From Hymenobacter radiodurans (lineage in GTDB: Bacteria; Bacteroidota; Bacteroidia; Cytophagales; Hymenobacteraceae), in the NCBI RefSeq assembly GCF_004355185.1, contig NZ_CP037922.1, forward strand, positions 930,001 through 994,000: a stretch of DNA of 64,000 nucleotides, in the 5' to 3' direction. Within the stretch, counting starts at the first letter, position 1, and the number at the start of each line of letters is the position of its first letter. The translations under genes and the position numbers were made by a program. Positions 8,006-16,195 of this stretch are shown here, in pieces. The notes under the pieces are model-generated. The model made no database searches, had not been told where the DNA came from, and was given only the letters and a program-made list of their open reading frames with translations.

Positions 8006-8494
8006 TCAGTAAAGTCTAAGCTTGAATAGAGGGGTCGCTAGCGGGGGCATATTGGGGGCTACACGCTCCAGATGAATTTCCTCCTTCCGTAGCGTCACCT
8101 GTTGGGGGGTACGTGTTTCTGTTTGGAGTTTTGTGATGCGAACTTCCTCTACTAGGAGCAGGCGCTTCTCCACCACCAATACTTCCCGCAGAATGGGCAT
8201 AACCATCGTATCGCCTTCGTAGCGCACAGCGGGGGGAGTAGCCACGTATTGATTGATAGCTACTCGCTCAACATTGACTTCCTCCTGAATAATGGGCACA
8301 TCAATGACGCGCTCCTCCTCGTGAACTGTCTTCGATACCCGAATCCGACCGGTTTCTACCACATCCTTCCCGATTTTTAACTGCTCTTCCACTACCGGAA
8401 TGGTCATGCGAGGATCAGGGGCGTGGTTGGGATCAGGCTGCTGACCTTGGAAAACATTATCAGAAGATTGCATAGGCGAGACGCTGAAATCCAT
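8006..8494 (-). CDS. YsnF/AvaK (DUF2382) domain protein
   Basis: A 162-residue protein, almost entirely a DUF2382 domain after a polar N-terminus: IPVVEEQLKIGKDVVETG, RVSKTVHEEERVIDVPIIQE and EVLVVEKRLLLVEEVRITK. It resembles the C-terminal half of the next gene downstream, 48 bp away on the same strand, and lacks that gene's N-terminal domain. The two probably form a stress-response operon transcribed from the AT-rich gap at 8495-9041. Function beyond the family is unknown. Confidence 0.8.
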   Translation of the reverse strand: MDFSVSPMQSSDNVFQGQQPDPNHAPDPRMTIPVVEEQLKIGKDVVETGRIRVSKTVHEEERVIDVPIIQEEVNVERVAINQYVATPPAVRYEGDTMVMPILREVLVVEKRLLLVEEVRITKLQTETRTPQQVTLRKEEIHLERVAPNMPPLATPLFKLRLY

Positions 8495-8946
8495 GGGTGA
8501 AAGGACGTATTCAGGTCATGGATAATACGGGGTGCATCCTTATGAGTTGATTTTTTGGCTAAAAAACGTTATTGGTTTCATTATAAAGCTCGTCAGTAAA
8601 AGATGCTTCCTATTCATATTAATAAACATAGATATAACGATGATCTGCTGTTGATAATAGATTGGATATTAAGCTAGTACTACCATGCTTATTTTTGATT
8701 AATTCGATCTAAACCAAGTTCTGTATTCCTGGATAAGTTTAATTTTAACAGTTGCTTGTATATACTAGCCTTGCTTATACTAGGCTATAATTTAATGCTA
8801 GAGTTACAGCGTACTAAGTCGAACGCTCCATACTATTCTTCTTAAATGCTATTTCACTCGGCGCGAAAAAATAGAGCAAGCACCCATTCTTATTTTGTCG
8901 TGACATTGATAGAGTTACTGCGAGTTAAGCCATGATTCTGGGTGTC
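8495..8946. other. AT-rich intergenic region, no gene seen
   Basis: Roughly 450 bp between the divergent DUF2382 and BlaI genes. It is AT-rich and full of stop codons in all frames. It presumably holds the divergent promoters, but I see no clear structured RNA, repeat or conserved small ORF. Confidence 0.5.
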
Positions 8947-9020
8947 AACGAAAATATTCGTAGATAATGCTTGTTAGTACGATAAGTTTCGTATATGTTT
9001 GTAATACGAATTTCTTCGTA
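8947..9020. promoter_or_regulatory. Three dyad operators, WACGA-N6-TCGTA, upstream of blaI
   Basis: Three 16-bp sites of one format lie just before the BlaI start: AACGAAAATATTCGTA at 8947-8962, TACGATAAGTTTCGTA at 8978-8993 and TACGAATTTCTTCGTA at 9005-9020. Each is a 5+6+5 inverted repeat. Their starts are 31 and 27 bp apart, so they fall on roughly the same helical face, and the last ends 21 bp before the ATG. BlaI/MecI repressors bind short dyads at their own promoter. That these are the binding sites is inferred from position and symmetry. Confidence 0.75.
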
Positions 9021-9041
9021 CCTCTATAACTCCTAGAAACA

Positions 9042-9464
9042 ATGAGCAAGCCACCCCTCCCCAAGCCTACCGAATCGGAGCTGGAGATTTTGCAGGTGCT
9101 CTGGCAGCACGGCCCCACCACCGTTCGCTTTGTAAACGACGAGCTAAACAAGAAGCGCGATGTAGGCTACACTACCACGCTGAAGCTGCTTCAACTGATG
9201 CTGGATAAGGGCTTAGTGCTCCGTGATGATGAGAATCGCACCCATGTGTATCGGGCGGCGCTGCGCGAGGAGGAAACCCAAGGGCTGCTCATCGACCGCC
9301 TCCTGGATGCTGCTTTTGGCGGCTCGGCCCTCAAGCTAGTGGTGCAGGCCCTTGGCCACCAGCGCACCTCGCAGGCCGAGTTGGACCAAATTCGGGAGCT
9401 GCTGAACGAAATGGAAGAGCAAAAAAACACAACCGAGAAAGGAGGGACCAATGAATTGGCTTGA
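9042..9464 (+). CDS. BlaI/MecI/CopY family transcriptional repressor
   Basis: A 140-residue winged-helix repressor. The N-terminal domain (about 8-75) begins LPKPTESELEILQVLWQHG, with recognition-helix region VGYTTTLKLLQLMLDKGLV and wing DDENRTHVYRAA. The C-terminal helical dimerisation region (about 76-130) carries the site family members use for proteolytic release. The gene overlaps the M56 peptidase gene by 14 bp, the usual blaI-blaR1 arrangement, so the protease probably inactivates this repressor on an envelope signal. Three matching dyads upstream suggest autoregulation. No beta-lactamase gene is adjacent. Confidence 0.93.
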   Translation: MSKPPLPKPTESELEILQVLWQHGPTTVRFVNDELNKKRDVGYTTTLKLLQLMLDKGLVLRDDENRTHVYRAALREEETQGLLIDRLLDAAFGGSALKLVVQALGHQRTSQAELDQIRELLNEMEEQKNTTEKGGTNELA

Positions 9465-11667
9465 GCATATTCTATCCCCAGCCGTTGTCCGGGCCCTTGG
9501 CTGGACCATTGTGCATTCATTGTGGCAAGGGGCCGTAGTAGCGCTGGCATTAGCCGGGCTGTTATTGCTGCTGCGTCAGCACACGGCGCGCATCCGTTAC
9601 CGGGCGGCGGGCGTGGCACTGGTTGCGATGTTGGGCTTATCGGCGGTTACGTTTAGCCGATATTATCTGACCGACAGTTCCGATACGGAGGCAGCGGTTC
9701 CCACTGCTCTGGCTACCACAACCGACGCTCCGGCAGCTATTGCAGCTAGCTTGGGGGGCAATTTGCCGTTAGTATATGCTTTTGACAAGCGTCCTACCGC
9801 AACCGCAACCGTAGAGTCTGCTGCACCGGTTACTACATCGTGGCTGCCATACTTCGACCAGCATTTACCCCTGATTGTAGCCGCTTGGCTGCTGGGCTTA
9901 CTCGCCATGACACTGCGCTTTCTGGGCGGGCTGGCTTATCTGGATCGGCTTCGGCACTACCGCGTACGCCAACTACCCGCCGTATGGCAACACCGCCTGA
10001 CGGAGCTTGGTGAGCGGGCCGGACTGCGCCGGTCGGTAACGCTGCTGGAGTCGGCGCTCGTGAAAGCGCCGCTGGTAGCGGGCCATCTACGTCCGGTTAT
10101 TCTGCTGCCATTGGGCACTATATCCGGCCTAAGCCAAGCGCACTTGGAGGCCATTCTGGCGCATGAGTTGGCACATATTATTCGGCGCGATTATTTGATG
10201 AATCTCGTACAGTCCATCACCGAGATTCTTTTTTTCTATCATCCCGGAGTCTGGTTTGTGAATGCGTGCCTGCGTACCGAGCGCGAAAATTGCTGCGACG
10301 ATATGGCTACTGCTCTGTGTGGTAGCCCGCTGACGCTGGCTCATGCGCTCACCGGACTAGCCGAGCTTGGCCACGACCGCTTTTCAGCGCCCCGCCTGGC
10401 AGTAGCCGCTGTTGGCCCAGATGGCTCGCTATTGAGTCGCGTGCGGCGGCTGGTACAGCGCCGTTCGGCCCCTACATTCTCTGAGGGCTTTATGGCGGCC
10501 GTTGTGGTACTGGGGGGCATTGTACTGCTAGGCGTGAGTACGGCCTTCTCCATAGCTGATCCGCATTTCAAGAGCAGCCGCAAGAAGGAAATGGCCATGA
10601 GCAATACTTGGCGTGCTGACCTGCTGCCCGGTTTGATGGTGATGCCATCTGTTGCCGAAATGCCCCCGTTGGCCCTTACAAATTCTATGGGTCCGCTGCG
10701 CGAAACAGAACTCGTCGCTGTTAGTGACGATGATAAGGATAAAGACAAAAAGAAGCGCCGCCGGAAGGACGATAATAACCGGGTCGTTATCATTCAGGAT
10801 GGCGCGCGGGGCCGTCGCGACGCAGGAGCTGTGATACTGGAACGCGACAAAAAAGGCCGCGTAACGGAGATGTATATCAATGGCAACCGCATAGACGCCC
10901 AAGAGTTGAATGCGGCGCGAAAGATGAGCAACGACGAAGGCACGCAGGTTATTCGGCTGAAGTCTGGTCGTACGCTACGCCTGTTAGGTCGCAACGACTC
11001 GCATTTTGACTTAGACCCCAACAGTTTGAGGGTGATAGATCTGAATGCGGATGAACTACATCGGTCCACCCAACTGCTACGGCTTAATAACGAGTCAATG
11101 GCCTTGCTTAAGCGCAACCTGAATGGAAACGTCCAGATAATTCAGGGTGAGAACGCGCGCCGCCAAGCCCTGCGGTCAGCAGAGCAAGCCTTGCGCTTGG
11201 CCGAGCAAAACGCCGATAGCGACGAGGAAAGAGATAGAATCAGGGAGCAGTTCGACAATATTCGGGAGGAGCGCGAGCGGCTGCAGGAAGCAGCCGAAGA
11301 GGAGCGTGACCGGCTACAGGAGGTCCGCGACAATCAGCAAGTCATTCGGGAGAGAAGCCAGGTTGAGCGCGATGAGCAACGAATTATTCGCGACCGTGAG
11401 CGTGCCGAGCGTGATAAAGAACGAGCCGAGCGCGATGCCCGCGTTCGTAAAACCGAGGACAGCATCATCGATGAGTTGGTGAAAGACGGACTGATCAAGG
11501 ATAGAACTCGCTTCAACTTCGTGCTGACAGCCAAGGATTTGCAAGTAAATGGACAAAAGCAGTCGGAAGCTCTTTTTGTCAAATACAAGAAAATGTATGA
11601 GGCGGGCGTAGGCCGAACAATTGGTGACACAGATACCTTGACACTCAGCTACAATGGGGGAATGTGA
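9451..11667 (+). CDS. M56 family metallopeptidase (BlaR1-like sensor protease), frame probably continues
   Basis: Integral membrane zinc protease partner of the preceding BlaI. TM helices lie near residues 22-42, 52-68 and 140-162. The zinc motif is H238-E-L-A-H242 in AILAHELAHIIRRDYLMN, and a further TM segment lies near 350-370. The rest (about 390-738) is periplasmic: a basic KDKDKKKRRRKD stretch, a beta-rich part, then a long charged Glu/Arg coiled coil (about 555-670), and finally a small domain with KDGLIKDRTRFNF and LQVNGQKQSEALFVKYKK. No penicillin-binding domain is seen, so the signal is unknown. One extra G in the G5 run at 11656-11660 would remove the stop and join the next ORF in frame. 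Confidence 0.9.
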   Translation: MNWLEHILSPAVVRALGWTIVHSLWQGAVVALALAGLLLLLRQHTARIRYRAAGVALVAMLGLSAVTFSRYYLTDSSDTEAAVPTALATTTDAPAAIAASLGGNLPLVYAFDKRPTATATVESAAPVTTSWLPYFDQHLPLIVAAWLLGLLAMTLRFLGGLAYLDRLRHYRVRQLPAVWQHRLTELGERAGLRRSVTLLESALVKAPLVAGHLRPVILLPLGTISGLSQAHLEAILAHELAHIIRRDYLMNLVQSITEILFFYHPGVWFVNACLRTERENCCDDMATALCGSPLTLAHALTGLAELGHDRFSAPRLAVAAVGPDGSLLSRVRRLVQRRSAPTFSEGFMAAVVVLGGIVLLGVSTAFSIADPHFKSSRKKEMAMSNTWRADLLPGLMVMPSVAEMPPLALTNSMGPLRETELVAVSDDDKDKDKKKRRRKDDNNRVVIIQDGARGRRDAGAVILERDKKGRVTEMYINGNRIDAQELNAARKMSNDEGTQVIRLKSGRTLRLLGRNDSHFDLDPNSLRVIDLNADELHRSTQLLRLNNESMALLKRNLNGNVQIIQGENARRQALRSAEQALRLAEQNADSDEERDRIREQFDNIREERERLQEAAEEERDRLQEVRDNQQVIRERSQVERDEQRIIRDRERAERDKERAERDARVRKTEDSIIDELVKDGLIKDRTRFNFVLTAKDLQVNGQKQSEALFVKYKKMYEAGVGRTIGDTDTLTLSYNGGM

Positions 11668-12056
11668 ACCGTATTTATATGAACCGCGCTGGCTCCAGCA
11701 CCAATTACAACCTTACCCCTCCGCCACCGCCCGCACCACCAGTAGCTCCGGGAGCCCCTGATTTTCCAACGCCTCCCGGGGTTCCAGCCCCACCGGCTCC
11801 TCCTCGTGCGCTCCGCGCCCCGCGGCCCCCACAGCCTCCCCGCGCCCCAGCCATCAATTCCGTGGATTTGGGCAACCAGCTGCGGCAGGATGGGCTGATT
11901 GGGAAGAACGATAAGTCGTATCAGTTCCAGATAAATTCTACTGGCATGACCGTGAACGGCAAGCGTCAGTCGGACGAGCTAGCGGCTAAGTATCGGCAGC
12001 TGCTAGGTGAAGGCAAGAACAGCAAGTTCAATATGAACATCTCCATCCAAGAATAG
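11664..12056 (+). CDS. Pro-rich linker plus second copy of the M56 C-terminal domain (likely 3' part of the same gene)
   Basis: As called, a 130-codon frame starting at GTG 11664, overlapping the M56 stop (GTGA), or at ATG 11679. It encodes a short lead, a Pro/Ala-rich linker (about 18-65), then a domain matching the end of the M56 protein: DGLIGKNDKSYQF, MTVNGKRQSDELAAKYRQL. Restoring one G at 11656-11660 gives NGGNVNRIYMNRAG with no break. The simplest reading is one approximately 870-residue protein with two copies of this domain joined by a Pro-rich linker. If the sequence is right, it is a separate translationally coupled product. Confidence 0.65.
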   Translation: MNRIYMNRAGSSTNYNLTPPPPPAPPVAPGAPDFPTPPGVPAPPAPPRALRAPRPPQPPRAPAINSVDLGNQLRQDGLIGKNDKSYQFQINSTGMTVNGKRQSDELAAKYRQLLGEGKNSKFNMNISIQE

Positions 12057-12069
12057 CTACAACTTCGTC

Positions 12070-12120
12070 TTTAATATGAAAGCCGGCTTTCTGAAGCAGA
12101 AAGCCGGCTTTCATATTAAA
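12070..12120. terminator. Perfect 23-bp hairpin terminator
   Basis: TTTAATATGAAAGCCGGCTT and the following three bases pair exactly with the complement ending at 12120, around a five-base loop GAAGC. It ends the BlaI/M56 operon. Confidence 0.93.
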
Positions 12121-12151
12121 AAAGCCCCCGCGGCAACTCTCGTCTGACTTT

Positions 12152-13612
12152 GTGCATCTATTGGCTTATCGACGGGGAATCCCGGTTTTACCTTTACATT
12201 TTATGCTGCGAATTTTACTTTGTTGGTGTTTAGGATTCATCACGTACGTGACTGTAGGGCAGAATTTGCCCCCCACAGCACCTACGTCTAAAGCCAATGC
12301 AGCGCCCAAGCGTCAGCTTCAAGCCGTTCGCATCACACAGCCTATTAAGCTTGATGGCCAACTCGATGAAGCCCAATGGCAGGAAGCACCCGCAGCCACC
12401 GATTTTATTCAGAATCGGCCGAACCCTGGCCCGCATGAGAAGAACAAGACCGAAGTGCGGGTACTGTACGATGATGCCGCGCTGTATGTGGGCGCCGTGA
12501 TGCACGAGTCGTCTGCCGACTCTATCATGCGGGAATTGACCGCCCGCGACGACCTCGGTAATACCGACTTTATCGCCATTTTCCTCGATACCTATAACGA
12601 TAAGCTCAACGGCTACAGCTTCTTTATCACGCCGGGGGGCGTGCAGCTGGATGCGCGTTACTCGCCCGCCAGTGGCGAAGATTTTGCCTGGAATGCCGTG
12701 TGGGATGCGCGCACGGCTCTACGTGGTACCGATTGGGTAGTCGAAATGCGTATTCCGTACTCGGCCATTCGCTTTAGCGCCGTACCCGAGCAGCTCTGGG
12801 GGCTCAACTTTATGCGCCGGCGGAAGCGCGATAATCAAGATTTTTTCTGGAATGAAGTAAAGCCCGAAGCCGATGGCTTTGTGAACCAATGGGGCCAATT
12901 GCAAGGCATCCGCGACATTAAGCCGCCGCTACGCTTGTCGCTCACGCCCTACGTGTCCACGTATCTCAACCACTATCCTTACCAGGAGCAGGGCGTGCGC
13001 AACACAAGCTTCTCCTTTAATGGCGGCGCCGACATTAAGTACGGCATCAACGAAAGCTTCACCCTCGATGCAACGCTGGTACCCGACTTCGGCCAAACCC
13101 AGAGCGACAACGTGGTGCTCAACCTCACGCCTTTTGAGGTACAGTACAATGAAAACCGCCAGTTTTTTACGGAGGGCACCGAGCTATTTACTAAAGGCAA
13201 CCTCTTTTATTCCCGTCGGGTAGGAGCCCAGCCGGTGGGCTTTTACGCCGTCAATGGGCAGCTTGGCAAAGGTGAACAACTAGTAAAAAACCCCGGCGAA
13301 ACTCGCTTGCTGAATGCTGCCAAAATATCCGGTCGCACGAGTAAAGGTCTGGGCATCGGATTGTTCAATGCCCTCAGTAACGATGTGTACGCCACCGTGC
13401 GCGACAGCACCGGGCAGGAGCGCGACGTGCTGACCCAGCCTTTTTCGAACTATAATATTGTGGTGCTGGATCAGTCTCTGAAGAATAACTCCTACGTGAG
13501 CTTGATCAATACCAACGTCACGCGCTGGGGCCGCACCTACGACGCGAACGTGACTGGGGGCTTTTTCGCTTTGCTGACAAGAAGAACGCCTATGCCATTG
13601 ATGGGCAAGTAG
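12152..13612 (+). CDS. DUF5916 / carbohydrate-binding-like outer-membrane protein, 5' part (frameshifted)
   Basis: The first 486 codons of a protein of roughly 860 residues. A signal peptide covers about residues 18-45. A CBM9-like domain follows (about 55-250): IKLDGQLDEAQWQEAPAATD, VRVLYDDAALYVGAVMHE, DFIAIFLDTYNDKLNGYSFF. Then comes the start of the DUF5916 beta-barrel-like region (PPLRLSLTPYVSTYLNHY, DATLVPDFGQTQSD, ENRQFFTEGTELF). The frame breaks at a G5 run at 13556-13560: with six Gs the family sequence FADKKNAYAIDGQVVYSRRR continues into the next ORF. The upstream ATG 12203 (MLRILLCWCLG) may be the true start. Function unknown. Confidence 0.85.
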   Translation: MHLLAYRRGIPVLPLHFMLRILLCWCLGFITYVTVGQNLPPTAPTSKANAAPKRQLQAVRITQPIKLDGQLDEAQWQEAPAATDFIQNRPNPGPHEKNKTEVRVLYDDAALYVGAVMHESSADSIMRELTARDDLGNTDFIAIFLDTYNDKLNGYSFFITPGGVQLDARYSPASGEDFAWNAVWDARTALRGTDWVVEMRIPYSAIRFSAVPEQLWGLNFMRRRKRDNQDFFWNEVKPEADGFVNQWGQLQGIRDIKPPLRLSLTPYVSTYLNHYPYQEQGVRNTSFSFNGGADIKYGINESFTLDATLVPDFGQTQSDNVVLNLTPFEVQYNENRQFFTEGTELFTKGNLFYSRRVGAQPVGFYAVNGQLGKGEQLVKNPGETRLLNAAKISGRTSKGLGIGLFNALSNDVYATVRDSTGQERDVLTQPFSNYNIVVLDQSLKNNSYVSLINTNVTRWGRTYDANVTGGFFALLTRRTPMPLMGK

Positions 13613-14739
13613 TGTACTCACGTCGCCGCGGCAAGTCTTTTGCCTCAGATAATGACGTAAATAACCAAGATGGCTTTAAATACTTGGTGGGAGTTGGCAA
13701 AATCAGCGGTAACCTCACTTGGAAAGTAAGCCAGGGCATCGAATCCGATACCTACGACTCCAACGATTTGGGCTTACTGCTCAGCAACAACAGTATCCAG
13801 CAATCTATCGACTTCAACTATAACAAATACAAGCCCTTCTGGAAGGTGAATAACCTGTATACCTACTGGGGCGTCAGCAATCAGGTGTTGTACAAGCCCC
13901 GGCGCTATCGGAGCGTGGAGTTTTACGGCGGCGGCAATACCACGTTTACCAAGAGTTTTATGACGGTGGGAGCTGAATTTGACGCCTCGCCCCGGCGCCA
14001 CGACTACTTCGAGCCGCGCGTGTCGCCACTTGGCCGCCTGTACGTGCGCGTACCCGCCAACGTGGGCGGTAACATGTTCATCTCATCCGATTACCGCAAA
14101 AAACTGGCGTACGACGTGAGCGTTTCTGGGCGCTATTACGCTCAGGACCGAGGGCGGCCCAACCGTACGGGCCTCGGCATAGGAATTAGTCCTCGCTATC
14201 GGGTCAATAACCAACTTACCTTTCGCTATGACCTAAGTTGGAGCAAGCAAGACAACCAGATTGGGTACGCTGGTGGCATGAGCAGCCAGGAACCTCTGGA
14301 CGAGCTTTATCTGGACGAATCGGTGCTGGGCCGGCGCCGCGTGGTTACTGTAACTAACACCGTTTCGGGGTCTTACACGTTCAATAATCGCATGTCGTTC
14401 ACGATTCGCACGCGTCACTACACGAGCAACGTGCATTACTACGACTACCTGCGGCTGCTGGAGAAGGGTCAGGAAGAAGCCATCGACTACCGCCGCAACC
14501 GCGACACGAGCTTTAACGCCTTCAACGTGGATGCCGTGTACTCATGGTGGTTTGCGCCCGGCTCCCAGATCAGCATAGTGTGGAAAAATGCTGGCTCCAG
14601 CTTCCTCACCGCCGACAAAGCCACCCCGCTTTACTTTGATAATCTGACCAATACCGTAAATACGCCTCACAGCAATTCTTTGTCGATCAAAGTGTTGTAT
14701 TACCTTGATTATCTGATGCTGAAGCGTAAAACCATCTAA
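13612..14739 (+). CDS. DUF5916 protein, 3' part (frameshifted)
   Basis: This is the remainder of the DUF5916 protein. Translation in this frame actually joins the family sequence from about 13561, so the apparent start at 13612 is only the first start codon after the break. The sequence is rich in alternating aromatic/polar strands (VNNLYTYWGVSNQVLYKPRR, GGNMFISSDYRKKLAYDVSV, YRVNNQLTFRYDLSWSKQDN), typical of an outer-membrane barrel, and ends in short hydrophobic strands. It is intact in its own frame, so only one base separates the two halves. Confidence 0.82.
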   Translation: MYSRRRGKSFASDNDVNNQDGFKYLVGVGKISGNLTWKVSQGIESDTYDSNDLGLLLSNNSIQQSIDFNYNKYKPFWKVNNLYTYWGVSNQVLYKPRRYRSVEFYGGGNTTFTKSFMTVGAEFDASPRRHDYFEPRVSPLGRLYVRVPANVGGNMFISSDYRKKLAYDVSVSGRYYAQDRGRPNRTGLGIGISPRYRVNNQLTFRYDLSWSKQDNQIGYAGGMSSQEPLDELYLDESVLGRRRVVTVTNTVSGSYTFNNRMSFTIRTRHYTSNVHYYDYLRLLEKGQEEAIDYRRNRDTSFNAFNVDAVYSWWFAPGSQISIVWKNAGSSFLTADKATPLYFDNLTNTVNTPHSNSLSIKVLYYLDYLMLKRKTI

Positions 14740-14785
14740 CCAAGTAAAAGACGCGTACTCTTCTTTTTTTGCCCCCCAGCCACTT

Positions 14786-15184
14786 ATGCCACAGTACATC
14801 GGCGCCATCACTCTGCTCGTTCGTGATTACGACAAAGCCATCGCGTTTTACACGGATAAGTTAGGTTTTGAGCTGATAGAAGATATCGACTTGGGACACG
14901 GGAAACGCTGGGTGGTGGTAGCGCCGCCGCAATCCTCATCTGCTAGGTTGTTGCTGGCTCAGGCTGCTACTGAAGAACAGGTTCGTCAAGTCGGTAATCA
15001 GGCGGGTGGGCGCGTGTTCCTGTTTCTCCACACCGATGATTTTGCCCGCGATTATACCCTATATCGGGAGCGCGGTGTACAGTTTCTGGAAGAGCCCCGG
15101 CACGAAAGCTACGGCAGCGTGGCTGTGTTTGAGGACTGCTATGGCAACAAATGGGACTTACTAGAGCAGCGTATCGCTTCCTGA
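14786..15184 (+). CDS. VOC family protein (glyoxalase/bleomycin-resistance fold)
   Basis: A 132-residue single VOC domain made of two beta-alpha-beta-beta-beta units. The start YIGAITLLVRDYDKAIAFYT and the second-half YTLYRERGVQFLEEPRHESY and VAVFEDCYGNKWDLLE are typical. The GNKWDLLE end carries the usual metal-ligand Glu. Substrate cannot be predicted: members include isomerases, dioxygenases and resistance proteins. Confidence 0.9.
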   Translation: MPQYIGAITLLVRDYDKAIAFYTDKLGFELIEDIDLGHGKRWVVVAPPQSSSARLLLAQAATEEQVRQVGNQAGGRVFLFLHTDDFARDYTLYRERGVQFLEEPRHESYGSVAVFEDCYGNKWDLLEQRIAS

Positions 15185-15200
15185 TAAGCTGAGATTTCCA

Positions 15201-16178
15201 CTACAATTCCAGCAGTTCGGCAGCGGCTCCGAATGGGGATTTTTTGCCCCCCATCACTTGCTCCCGTACTTCAGCTAGGTGCTTTTGCACGCGTGGGTTA
15301 GCGTAGAAGCGCTCTTCCAATTCCTGTCGGATGGCCTCGTGCAGCCAGTGCAGATTTTGCTCCTGCCGCCGTTGCTGAAAGTACCCACTGGCCTGCATTT
15401 GCGTCTGGTACTGCTCTATTATTTCCCAGACTTCGGCCACGCCAGCACCCGTCAGGGCCGAGCTGGTTGTTACCACGGGGGCCCAGCCGGAAGTAGCTTT
15501 TGGAAAAAGATGAAGAGCATTCTGGTATTCGCGGCGGGCACGACGGGCTGCCAACTCGTTGCCTGCGTCGGCTTTGGTGATGGTCACCGCATCGGCCATT
15601 TCCATAATGCCCTTTTTGATGCCTTGCAGCTCGTCGCCGGCACCGGCCAGCATGAGCAGCAGAAAAAAGTCGACCATACCATGCACAGCGGTTTCACTTT
15701 GGCCTACGCCCACCGTTTCTACAAAAACGACGTCGTGGCCGGCTGCTTCGCACAAGAGCATGGCCGCGCGGGTGCTGCGCGTCACGCCTCCTAAGGAGCT
15801 GCCCGCCGGCGATGGCCGAATGTATGCCGCTGAATGGGCGGCCAGCTCACTCATGCGGGTTTTGTCGCCGAGTATGCTGCCGCCGCTGCGTTGGCTGGTA
15901 GGATCTACGGCCAGCACGGCCAGCTTCTTGCCTAGCTTATTTACCAGATACAGCCCCAGCGCTTCGATAAACGTGCTTTTACCCACGCCCGGTACGCCAG
16001 TTATGCCAACTCGTATCGAGTGGCCCGCCTGCGGCATAACCGCGTCGAGGACTTGTTGAGCGAGCTGTTGATCGGTGGCCAAGGTGCTTTCCGCCAGCGT
16101 AATGGCGCGGCTCAGCACCACGCGGTTGCCGGCCTGAATACCCGCCACATACTCGTCTACGGTGAAGCGTTTGGCCAT
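15201..16178 (-). CDS. meaB: Methylmalonyl-CoA mutase-associated GTPase MeaB
   Basis: A 325-residue G3E GTPase that protects methylmalonyl-CoA mutase and gates adenosylcobalamin loading. Walker A is GVPGVGKST (61-69). The following VLAVDPTSQRSGGSILGDKT and VETVGVGQSET (switch) and ITKADAGN (base specificity) are strongly conserved in MeaB/ArgK. Length is normal. The client mutase subunits are encoded 5 kb away at 21.2-25.2 kb on the same strand, so it is linked but not in one operon. It lies 17 bp downstream of VOC on the opposite strand. Confidence 0.95.
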   Translation of the reverse strand: MAKRFTVDEYVAGIQAGNRVVLSRAITLAESTLATDQQLAQQVLDAVMPQAGHSIRVGITGVPGVGKSTFIEALGLYLVNKLGKKLAVLAVDPTSQRSGGSILGDKTRMSELAAHSAAYIRPSPAGSSLGGVTRSTRAAMLLCEAAGHDVVFVETVGVGQSETAVHGMVDFFLLLMLAGAGDELQGIKKGIMEMADAVTITKADAGNELAARRARREYQNALHLFPKATSGWAPVVTTSSALTGAGVAEVWEIIEQYQTQMQASGYFQQRRQEQNLHWLHEAIRQELEERFYANPRVQKHLAEVREQVMGGKKSPFGAAAELLEL

Positions 16179-16195
16179 AGGTGATGGGTCTGCCC

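Noticed and set aside
9042..12056. Beta-lactam resistance operon
   Set aside because: BlaI and BlaR1-like proteins are present, but there is no beta-lactamase gene nor a penicillin-binding domain in the sensor, so resistance cannot be inferred.
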